Positions 35,484 to 43,318 of a DNA stretch of 64,000 nt are shown here, piece after piece (position 1 is the first letter of the stretch; the number at the start of each line of letters is the position of its first letter). The stretch lies in NCBI GenBank assembly GCA_046330415.1, contig JAXLSW010000007.1, positions 242,798 to 306,797 on the forward strand, in the 5' to 3' direction. Origin of the DNA: RHKX01 sp046330415 (GTDB lineage: Bacteria > Actinomycetota > Thermoleophilia > Solirubrobacterales > 70-9). The position numbers and the translations under genes are program-made. The notes beneath the pieces are model-generated. The model was not told where the DNA came from and did no database searches. It worked only from the letters and a program-made list of their open reading frames with translations.

Positions 35484-36272
35484 ATGGCTCGCCCGTTTCG
35501 CTACATCGGGAGCCGGCTGCCGCGTGGTTGGTGGGATCTGATCCTGCAGTTCGGGCTCTTCTACGTTGCCTATCAGGCGTACGGTCTCGTGCGCGGAATC
35601 GTCGACGGCAAGACCGAGCTCGCCTATGCGAACGGCCAGCACGTCATCGACATCGAGAAGAGCCTCGGGATCTACTTCGAGCCCGACCTGCAGAAGGCGG
35701 CGCTCCCCCACGAGTGGATCATCGACACCGCCAACTGGCTCTACCTGAACAGCCACTTCACGATCACGGTCACCTTCCTCGCGTGGCTGTACCTGTTCCA
35801 CAACGACAACTTCTACTTCGTCAGGAACATGTTCATGGTGGCGATGGGGCTCGCCCTGGTCGGCTACGGCCTGCTGCCGACGGCGCCGCCGCGGCTGATG
35901 CCCGACGCCGGCTTCACCGACACGATCGCCAGCTTCACCGGAGTCGCGCAGGACTCGAAGACGGCCAGCGCCTTCATCAACAAGTACGCCGCGATCCCGA
36001 GCATGCACATCGGGTTCTCGTCGATGATCGCCGGGACCGCGTTCTCGATCGTCAAGAACCCGGTCGGGCGCTACCTGTGGCTGCTCTATCCGGTAGTTGT
36101 GTTCTTCGTGATCGTCCTCACCGCCAACCACTACTGGATCGACGCGGCCGCCGGGCTGGTTGTCGCGATCTCCTCAGCGCTCGTGGCCAAGTACGCGCTC
36201 GCCCCGGTCCGGCCGGAGCAATGGGCCTTCCAGCCCGAGCGCGCCGAAGCAACCGCGGAGGCGACGGCCTGA
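35484..36272 (+). CDS. PAP2-family inositolphosphotransferase/phosphatase-like membrane protein
   Basis: A 262-residue integral membrane protein with six predicted helices. The PAP2 catalytic residues are visible: an RLMP segment after TAPP, the PSMH motif (AIPSMHIGFSS) with His, and NHYWIDAAAG, where H..xxD is the third motif. The form of these motifs matches the PAP2_3 (aureobasidin-resistance, inositolphosphoceramide-synthase-like) branch. It is followed by a CDP-alcohol phosphatidyltransferase that overlaps it and by ino1. A role in inositol phospholipid head-group transfer or dephosphorylation is therefore plausible. Confidence 0.82.
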   Translation: MARPFRYIGSRLPRGWWDLILQFGLFYVAYQAYGLVRGIVDGKTELAYANGQHVIDIEKSLGIYFEPDLQKAALPHEWIIDTANWLYLNSHFTITVTFLAWLYLFHNDNFYFVRNMFMVAMGLALVGYGLLPTAPPRLMPDAGFTDTIASFTGVAQDSKTASAFINKYAAIPSMHIGFSSMIAGTAFSIVKNPVGRYLWLLYPVVVFFVIVLTANHYWIDAAAGLVVAISSALVAKYALAPVRPEQWAFQPERAEATAEATA

Positions 36273-36898
36273 GCTCGCCAGCGCCTCGCCGCCAACGCGG
36301 CGAGTTCAAGGAGATCGCCCGCGATCGCCTGATCGAGTCGCGGCTCACCCCGAACGCGATCTCGATGACCGGCCTGGTCCTCAACCTGGCCGCCGCCGTG
36401 CTCATCCTCGAGGGGATGTTCGTGGCCGGCGCGTTCGCGTTCATCATCGGCTCGATCATGGACACGCTCGACGGCCGCTACTCGCGGATGTCGGGCAAGG
36501 GGACCCAGTTCGGCGCTTTCCTCGACTCGACGCTCGACCGGATCGAGGAGGGGGTCGTGCTCGGCGCCGTCTGCTGGCACTTCGCCGATCAGGGGAACGC
36601 GGCTGTCGCGGCCGCCTGCCTGCTCGTCGTCCTCGGCTCCCTGATGGTCTCCTACACCCGCGCCCGCGCCGAGGCGCTCGGCGTCGAGTGCAAGGTCGGG
36701 ATCGCGACGCGCCCGGTTCGCGTCGTCATCCTCTCGGCCGGGCTGATGTTCGCCGACGGCGAGCTGATCTCCGACTTCGACCTGCTCCCGGCGGCGATCT
36801 GGGTGATGGTCGCGCTGACCGCCTTCACGGTCCTGCAGCGCGTCTGGCACGTGCGCGGGAAGCTGCGCGCAATCGACGAGGCCGAGGCCGCCGAATAG
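36221..36898 (+). CDS. CDP-alcohol phosphatidyltransferase
   Basis: A 225-residue membrane enzyme. The family signature is met: DTLDGRYSR for DxxDGxxAR (with Ser for the usual Ala), then G-x3-D-x3-D (GAFLDSTLD). Hydrophobic segments follow. It transfers a phosphatidyl group from CDP-diacylglycerol to an alcohol. With ino1 next door, inositol 1-phosphate is the likely acceptor, as in the actinobacterial phosphatidylinositol-phosphate synthases. The only in-frame conventional start before the conserved region is ATG 36221, which overlaps the PAP2 gene by 52 bases. Otherwise a CTG at 36269 would be needed, so the start is uncertain. Confidence 0.85.
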   Translation: MGLPARARRSNRGGDGLSSPAPRRQRGEFKEIARDRLIESRLTPNAISMTGLVLNLAAAVLILEGMFVAGAFAFIIGSIMDTLDGRYSRMSGKGTQFGAFLDSTLDRIEEGVVLGAVCWHFADQGNAAVAAACLLVVLGSLMVSYTRARAEALGVECKVGIATRPVRVVILSAGLMFADGELISDFDLLPAAIWVMVALTAFTVLQRVWHVRGKLRAIDEAEAAE

Positions 36899-36957
36899 GC
36901 ACCCGCCCGTCCCGGGTGTCGCTGTAACCAATCCGGGGGTATGGTGTCTACGTGCGT

Positions 36958-37035
36958 CCCGGAGCTTCCGGCGCTAGATCTGCCGCCCCGTGGAGGGGCG
37001 CCCGATAGCGCCAACGACGAGCCTGAGCACCGGGC
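36958..37035 (+). promoter_or_regulatory. Candidate structured leader of ino1
   Basis: Three nested pairings are visible: CCCGG (36958-36962) with CCGGG (37031-37035); GGCGCTA (36970-36976) with TAGCGCC (37006-37012), perfect over 7 bp; and CGCCCC (36984-36989) with GGGGCG (36995-37000) around GTGGA. It lies in the 174-base region before ino1. No known riboswitch class was recognised. Confidence 0.4.
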
Positions 37036-37072
37036 CCTACGACTGACTTAGACCAGGAGGCATGGCTTTTCC

Positions 37073-38263
37073 ATGAGCAGCACCAACGGAGCGCAGAGCA
37101 ACGGACACGGTAGGTCCGACGACGGCAAGGTCCGCGTCGCGATCGTCGGCGTCGGCAACTGCGCCAACTCGTTCATCCAGGGCGTCCAGTACTACAAGGA
37201 CGCCGACCCCGCTGACCAGGTCCCCGGCCTGATGCACGTCGATCTCGGCGGCTACCACGTCCGTGACATCGAGTTCACGGCCGCGTTCGACATCGACGCG
37301 GAGAAGGTCGGCAAGGACCTCGGCGAGGCGATCTGGTCCGGTCAGAACAACACGATCAAGTTCGCCGAGGTGCCGAAGATGGGCGTCACCGTCCAGCGCG
37401 GCATGACCCACGACGGTCTCGGCAAGTACCTGAAGCAGAGGATCACCAAGGCGCCCGGCGAGACGGCCGACATCGTCAAGATCCTCAAGGAGACGAAGAC
37501 GGACGTCGTCGTCTGCTACCTGCCGGTCGGCTCCGAGGAGGCGACCAAGTGGTACGTCGAGCAGGCGTTGACCGCCGGCGTCGGCTTCGTCAACTGCCTA
37601 CCGGTGTTCATCGCCCGCGAGGACTACTGGGACAAGCGTTTCCAGGAGGCCGGTCTGCCGATCGTCGGCGACGACATCAAGTCGCAGGTCGGCGCCACGA
37701 TCGTCCACCGCCAGCTCGCCCGCCTGTTCCACGAGCGCGGCGTCGAGATGCAGCACACCTCGCAGCTCAACGTCGGCGGCAACATGGACTTCTTCAACAT
37801 GCTCGAGCGCGAACGCCTCGACTCGAAGAAGATCTCCAAGACCAACGCGGTGACGTCGATCATGGGCACCGAGCTGCCTGCGGAGGACGTCCACGTCGGC
37901 CCCTCCGACTACGTGCCGTGGCTGACCGACCGCAAGTGGGCGCACATCCGCCTCGAGGGCAAGTCCTTCGGCGACGTGCCGCTCAACGTCGAGCTCAAGC
38001 TCGAGGTCTGGGACTCGCCGAACTCCGCCGGCGTCGTCATCGACGCGGTCCGGCTGATCAAGCTGGCGCTCAACAACGGCATCGCCGGCCAGCTCGACGG
38101 CCCTTCGTCCTACCTGATGAAGAGCCCGCACACGCAGCGCCCCGACGCGGACGCCCGTGAGCACACCGAGGAGTTCATCGCCAAGAACGCCCGTAACGCC
38201 CGTACGGCCGGCAAGAAGGACGCCGCCGCGGACGAGAAGGCTGAGGAGAAGGCGCAGGCGTAG
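37073..38263 (+). CDS. ino1: Inositol-3-phosphate synthase
   Basis: A 396-residue NAD-dependent enzyme converting glucose 6-phosphate to inositol 3-phosphate, the first step to inositol lipids and related thiols. The N-terminal Rossmann motif is VAIVGVGNCANSFIQG. Family segments such as VVCYLPVGSEEATKWY, DDIKSQVGATIVHRQLARLF and LNVGGNMDFFNML cover the active site. It is of the short prokaryotic type. A Lys/Ala/Glu-rich tail (about 25 residues) is extra. AGGAGG (37055-37060) lies 12 bases before the ATG. A strong terminator follows. Confidence 0.96.
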   Translation: MSSTNGAQSNGHGRSDDGKVRVAIVGVGNCANSFIQGVQYYKDADPADQVPGLMHVDLGGYHVRDIEFTAAFDIDAEKVGKDLGEAIWSGQNNTIKFAEVPKMGVTVQRGMTHDGLGKYLKQRITKAPGETADIVKILKETKTDVVVCYLPVGSEEATKWYVEQALTAGVGFVNCLPVFIAREDYWDKRFQEAGLPIVGDDIKSQVGATIVHRQLARLFHERGVEMQHTSQLNVGGNMDFFNMLERERLDSKKISKTNAVTSIMGTELPAEDVHVGPSDYVPWLTDRKWAHIRLEGKSFGDVPLNVELKLEVWDSPNSAGVVIDAVRLIKLALNNGIAGQLDGPSSYLMKSPHTQRPDADAREHTEEFIAKNARNARTAGKKDAAADEKAEEKAQA

Positions 38264-38303
38264 CGCCCACCCCAGCCGGCTCCGGCCGGTTCAGACTGCG
38301 ATC

Positions 38304-38335
38304 GAAGGCCCGCACAGTCGTCTGTGCGGGCCTTC
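38304..38335 (+). terminator. Strong intrinsic terminator after ino1
   Basis: A perfect 14-bp stem (38304-38317 with 38322-38335) around TCGT, followed by the T-rich stretch GTCGTTGTTGG. The convergent LuxR-type gene ends 35 bases further on. Confidence 0.9.
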
Positions 38336-38370
38336 GTCGTTGTTGGAGGGGCGGCGGAACACCGAGCCGC

Positions 38371-41266
38371 TCAAAGCGGTTCGCCGTCGTCCCCGCTGAT
38401 CCGTGCCGCGAGCTCGGTCCGCGAGCTCACCCCGAGCTTGCGGAAGGTGCGGTTGAGATGGCCCTCGACGGTGCGGGGGCTGAGGAAGAGGGCTTCGGCG
38501 ATCTCGGCGTTACGCCGCCCTGCAGCGACGAGCGTCGCGATCTCGCGCTCGCGGGGGCTGAGCGCGCCGTCGTCTCCCCGCGCGGGACGCGGCACCCGGA
38601 CGCCGAGCTTGCGGAGCTCCCGAGCCGCCCCGTCACGGTGGTGAGCGGCGCCGACGGCGTCGAGCGCGGAGCGCGCGGCTTCGAGCTCAGCCCCGGCTCC
38701 CTCTTCGTCCCCGTTCGCGGCCATCGCCCTCCCCAGGAGGATCCGGCCGCGGGCAGCGTCGATCGGGATGCCCGCGTCCTCGGCTGCAGCCACCGCGCGC
38801 CGCGCCGCCTCCGCTGCGCTCGTGGCGTCGCCGGCCGCTAGTTCCAGCTCGGCCCGCGCCCTTGCGGCGTCGGCCTCGCGCCCCCTGATCCCCATCCCGG
38901 TGGCCGCCTCCTCGCCACGAGCGACCCATTCCGCGGCCGGCTCCGCCGCGTCCAGGGCGAGCTCCGCCCTGGTGAGAAGCTCGTAGGGCCGCGCCCGGAA
39001 GCCGCGCTCGATCAACGGCAGCTCGCCGCCGCCGTTCGCGTCGATGATCAGCGATCGCGCCCTCTCCGCCGCCCCGGATGCGAGGAGCGCCTCGCCCAGG
39101 TAGCAGGCCGCCGTCGCCGTAAGCGGATCGCTGCCGAAGCCGTCGGTCCCCGCGCATTCCTCCGCGATCCGCACAGCGGCCACGAGGTCGCCGCCGATGA
39201 GCGTCGCCCACGACTGCAGGGAGAGCGCCCAGCAGAGGAAGGTCGGGTTCTTGGTCAGGATCGAGGCGTCGATGGCATCGTCGAGGAGGGCGCCGGCCTC
39301 CTCCTGCCGACCGGTCCAGATCAGCGCCAGCGCCCGGTTCGTCCGCATCAACGCCGGTAGGTGCCCCTTGCCGGTCGCGAGCGCGACGGTCTCGCAGCGG
39401 TCGAGCAGCGCGCCGGCATCGGCGAAGCGCTCGAGGGAGATCGCGCCGAGCGCCGTCCACGTGTGCGAGGCCAGGTGCTCGGCGAGCTCCTCGTCGCGGA
39501 GCGCAGCGATCAGCTCCAGGGCCTCGGCGAGGGCGACCCGAGCCTCGGGAGCGCGGTCGTGCAGGTAGAGGCCGGCCGATCGCAATCCCGCGGCGGCGGC
39601 GACCACCGGGCGATCACCATGCTCGCGGGCGTTCTCCAGCGCCGCGTCGATCAGCCGGTCGGTTGTTGCGAAGTCGGCCTCGAAGAACGAGTCGCCGGCG
39701 AGCTGCAGCCGCAGCGAAGAGGCCTCGGGCGCGTCGTCGGGAAGCTCCTCGAGCGCGGCCAGCAGCTCCTCGTGCGCCTCACCGCTGCGGCCGATGAGCT
39801 GCATCACCCCACCCACGGAGGAGATCACGCGAGCGCGCAGCGCCACCGCCTCCGGCGGGATCGCGGCCAGCACCAGGTCCATTGCCGCGAGCGCACGCTC
39901 GTACTCGCCGCAGGCCGCGAGCGCTCGCGCCTGCGCGCCAAGCAGCGCCAGCTGGCGCGGATCACCGTCGTCGGCGAGCAGCCCGATGGCGATCCCGTAC
40001 CAATGCGCCGCCGCCGCCGGCGCTCGCGGCGCGGCTGCTTCGGCGGCGGCGATCAGGTCGGTCATCGCCGCTTCGTCGCCGACCCGGGCGCAGCGCTCGA
40101 GGTGCGGCGGCCCGCGCGCTCGGCGGCCGCTGATCGGCGCCCGAGCGCCGCGCGCTCGTGGGCGCCGAGGCGCCGCCCTCGGGGGTGGATTCGTACACCG
40201 CCCGTCTCAGGATCGGATGGCGGAAGCGGAAGCGCCGAGGCGAGTCGGTGGGCCGAAGCAGCTCTCGTGAGGCGAGGGTGTCGACGGCATCGAGCGCCTG
40301 CGCTTCGCCGAGGTCCGCCGCCGACGCCGCGAGCTCCACCTCGAAGGGCTCGCCGACGACGGCGGCTCCGCGCAGAAGCGCGGCGTCCCCTTCGTCGAGC
40401 TCCCTGATCTCCGCCGTGATCGACGCGGCGATCGTCGCGGGCAGACCCGGCTCCGACGTCCGCTCGCCGACGCCGGGCGGTGGGGTGGAGCGCGAGAGCT
40501 GCTCCAGGTAGAACGGATTGCCTCCGCACTCGGCGAGGATCGTCGCTCGCCGCGCCTCGTCGACGTCTTCGCCGAGCAGCCGTTCGGAGTCGTCGCGTCC
40601 AAGCTCGGTCAGCGAGATCCGCTCGGCGCGGCCCGCGCGCTGCGCCGCCGCAAGGGCCCCTTCCAGAGCCGGGGGCGGGTTCGATCCGCGGTGGCCCATC
40701 GCGGTCAGGACGCGCCCCGGGGGCGGATGGCGCAGCAGGTGGCCGAGAAGCTCGAGCGAGGCCGGGTCGGCCCACTGCACGTCGTCGAGGATCAGGACGA
40801 CGTCGCGCCTGAGGGCGAGGCGCCCGAGCAGCGACCTGACGGCCTGATGGGAGCGGTAGCGCTCCTCCCCCGCCGGCGCGGCCTCCGGCTCGGACTCGCC
40901 CTCCTGCCGTGCGGAGGGAAGGACGCGAGCGAGCTCGGCGGCGGCCGCGAGCTCGCGCGGATGCATCGAGGCGACGTAGTCGTCCATCGCGTCGCGGAAC
41001 ACCGCGAAGGGGACGTCTGCCTCGACCTCGTCCGCGCAGCCCTCGAGCACGAGGGAGCGCCCTTCGTCGGCGCGTGCGGCCAGCTCCGCGAGGAGGCGGG
41101 TCTTGCCGATCCCGGGATCCCCGTGGACCGTGACCGCCGCCGTCCGGTCGTCGGAGAGCGCGGCCTCGAGCCGAGCGAACTCGGTGTCGCGACCGATGAG
41201 CTTGACCCCCCAGATCCGATGATCCACTTGTTTCTGCGCCCCCAAGGACGAATCAGGTGGTTCCAC
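38371..41266 (-). pseudogene. Large LuxR-family ATPase regulator (LAL type) interrupted by two frameshifts
   Basis: Together the pieces make one LAL regulator. The N-terminal AAA ATPase starts at GTG 41266; its P-loop is HGDPGIGKTRLL and the Walker-B-like strand is VVLILDDVQWAD. A TPR-rich middle follows, and the C-terminal LuxR helix-turn-helix reads LSPREREIATLVAAGRRNAEIAEAL in two overlapping halves, ending at 38371. Frame changes occur near 40174 and near 40106-40113. At the first site one inserted T would restore EGWRLGAHERAA; at the second one base would restore HLERCARVGDEAA. Both are single-base losses in GC-rich DNA, so sequencing error is as likely as true decay. Intact LAL proteins sense nucleotide and inducer and activate transcription. 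Confidence 0.78.
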
Positions 41267-41306
41267 CTATACCGCGTGTGGCGCCGAGAGGCGACGCTGA
41301 CCCGAT

Positions 41307-41570
41307 ATGAGGTTCGTCCTCAGCCATTCCCACGATCCCTCCGAGTGCGGGGTTGCTTACGCCGCCTGGCGCGGGTTCGAGAGCCCGCTGCGCCACGTGC
41401 ACACCCTCGCGACGTGTGCCGCTCCGAAGCCGGACGGCTCCTCCGGCTCCGACCACCTCCTGATCTGGGCCGTCGAGGCGGCGAGCGAGGAGGACGCGCT
41501 CGCGCAGCTTCCACCGTGGGTCGCGGACCGGACCGAGACGCAGCGGGTCACCGAGGTGCGAATTCCCTGA
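41307..41570 (+). CDS. Small conserved protein of unknown function
   Basis: An 87-residue protein starting MRFVLSHSHDPSECG. The features are paired His near the N terminus, two Cys, a central LLIWAVEAASEEDALAQLPPWV and a final TEVRIP. The pattern suggests a small ferredoxin-like alpha/beta fold like the GYD and muconolactone-isomerase superfamily, with stress-response homologs common in this group. It is divergent from the LAL regulator (40 bases between starts), so it may be a target. Function unknown. Confidence 0.62.
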   Translation: MRFVLSHSHDPSECGVAYAAWRGFESPLRHVHTLATCAAPKPDGSSGSDHLLIWAVEAASEEDALAQLPPWVADRTETQRVTEVRIP

Positions 41571-41658
41571 GGTCAGGGAGGGGCCCGGGGGCGGTGGACC
41601 CCGCGAGGGATGAGGCGTGCGGCGATAGGATCGGCTCCCCGCCCACGAGGAGCTTGCA

Positions 41659-43275
41659 ATGAGCGATTACGACTACGTCATCGTCGGCGCCGGAACCGCG
41701 GGCTGCGTGCTCGCCAACCGGCTCAGCGCCGAGGGCGCCGAGGTGCTGCTGGTCGAGGCCGGCGGCTCGGACCGATCGCCGAAGGTGAAGATCCCCGCCG
41801 CCTTCGCGCAGCTCTTCCAGACCAAGGTCGACTGGGACTACTCCTACGGCCCCGAGCCCGGCTGCGACGGGCGTGAGCTCTTCGTGCCGCGGGGCAAGAT
41901 GCTCGGCGGGTCGAGCTCGATGAACGCGATGCTCTACGTGCGCGGCCACCGCGACGACTACGACGGTTGGCGCGACGAGCACGGCTGCGCGGGGTGGAGC
42001 TGGGACGAGGTGCTGCCCTACTTCATCCGCTCCGAGCACCACGAGAAGGGTGCGTCGGCGACCCACGGGTTCGGTGGCCCGCTCAACGTGGCGCCGCCGC
42101 GAAGCCCACGCAAGCTCACCGATCTGATCGTCGGCGCGGCACGCGCGCGCGGCTTCGATCTCCAGGAGGACTACAACGGGGGTGATCCGGCCGGGGTCAG
42201 CATCGTCGAGACGACGCAGCGAAACGGGCGCCGGTGGAGTGGTGTCGATGCGTTCCTGAAGCCGGTTAAGGGCAGGCCGAACCTGGAGATCGCAACCGGG
42301 GTGAGCGCGCTCGGGCTCGAGCTCGACGGCGAGCGCGTGAGCGGGGTCAAGCTCGCCGGCAAGGCGCCCTTCGCGACCGCCCGCGCGCGCCGCGAGGTGA
42401 TCCTCGCCGCCGGTGCAATCGGCTCACCGCAGCTCCTCATGCTCTCGGGCGTCGGTGATCGCGACAAGCTCGCCGCGGTGGGGATCGACGTCGCCGTCGA
42501 GCTCCCGGGCGTCGGCATGAACCTCCAGGACCATCCCTTCTGCGTCGGTATCTGGGAGTCGGCGATCGGCAAGTCGCTGGCCGACGCCGAGAAGCCGCAG
42601 GCGGCCGCCGAGTGGATGCTGCGGCGGACCGGGCCGCTCGCCTCGACCGTGGCCGAGGCGTTCCTGTTCACCCGCTCCGACGGGAGCGACGGCCCGCCGG
42701 ACCTGCAGTTCCACCTCGCGCCGGCATTCTTCTCCAACCACGGCTTCGAGGAGTTCGACGGCCACGCCTACACGGTCGGTCCGGTCCTGGTCGAGCCGAA
42801 GGCGCGCGGCGAGCTGACCCTGACGAGCTCCGACGCGGCGGCGAAGCCGCGGATGATCGGGAACCACCTGGTCGACGACTCCGACATCGCTGCGATGGTC
42901 GCCGGGATGAAGCTGGCCCGCGAGATCGCCGCGACCGAGCCGCTCGCCTCCGCCACCGCGCGTGAGATCTACCCGGGACCGTCGGTCGGCGCCTCCGACG
43001 AGGAGATCGCCGCTGACATCCGCCGGCGGACGGAGATGCTCTACCACCCGGTCGGGACCTGCGCGATGGGGACCGGAGCTGATGCGGTCGTCGACCCCGA
43101 GCTGCGCGTCCGCGGTGTCGAGGGTCTGCGCGTCGCCGACGCCTCGGTGATGCCGCAGATCACGCGCGGCAACACGAACGCGCCGACCTACATGATCGCC
43201 GAGAAGGCGGCCGACATGATCCTCGGCAAGGATCCGCTCCCCGCTGCGTCCGAGCACGTCGCGGCTCCTGCCTGA
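41659..43275 (+). CDS. GMC-family flavin oxidoreductase (choline dehydrogenase-like)
   Basis: A 538-residue FAD enzyme. The N-terminal dinucleotide motif is DYVIVGAGTAGCVLANRL. The second GMC signature is GKMLGGSSSMNAMLY. The C-terminal active site contains YHPVGTCAMG and, further on, RGNTNAPTYMIAEKAAD with the conserved Asn. It oxidises an alcohol to aldehyde or ketone; the substrate is not readable. The ATG is preceded by GAGGAG and a TAGGAT -10-like box. Downstream genes follow after 43 bases. Confidence 0.92.
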   Translation: MSDYDYVIVGAGTAGCVLANRLSAEGAEVLLVEAGGSDRSPKVKIPAAFAQLFQTKVDWDYSYGPEPGCDGRELFVPRGKMLGGSSSMNAMLYVRGHRDDYDGWRDEHGCAGWSWDEVLPYFIRSEHHEKGASATHGFGGPLNVAPPRSPRKLTDLIVGAARARGFDLQEDYNGGDPAGVSIVETTQRNGRRWSGVDAFLKPVKGRPNLEIATGVSALGLELDGERVSGVKLAGKAPFATARARREVILAAGAIGSPQLLMLSGVGDRDKLAAVGIDVAVELPGVGMNLQDHPFCVGIWESAIGKSLADAEKPQAAAEWMLRRTGPLASTVAEAFLFTRSDGSDGPPDLQFHLAPAFFSNHGFEEFDGHAYTVGPVLVEPKARGELTLTSSDAAAKPRMIGNHLVDDSDIAAMVAGMKLAREIAATEPLASATAREIYPGPSVGASDEEIAADIRRRTEMLYHPVGTCAMGTGADAVVDPELRVRGVEGLRVADASVMPQITRGNTNAPTYMIAEKAADMILGKDPLPAASEHVAAPA

Positions 43276-43306
43276 GCCGCGGCCGCGGCGCGCGCCCATC
43301 CCCATC

Positions 43307-43312
43307 TATCCT
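43307..43312 (+). promoter_or_regulatory. -10 box of glycosyltransferase-PHP gene
   Basis: TATCCT ends six bases before the GTG start at 43319, implying a leaderless transcript. No clear -35 is visible. Confidence 0.4.
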
Positions 43313-43318
43313 CGAGCG

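Noticed and set aside
37062..37076. The four-codon frame before ino1 as a true leader peptide
   Set aside because: The AGGAGG site is only one base upstream of its ATG, too close for efficient initiation. It is reported only as part of the leader finding.
40062..40775. A separate gene in a third frame within the LAL regulator
   Set aside because: Only the short stretch RRLGAHERAALG looks like the family. The rest is off-frame coding of the same protein, consistent with frameshifts and not a new gene.
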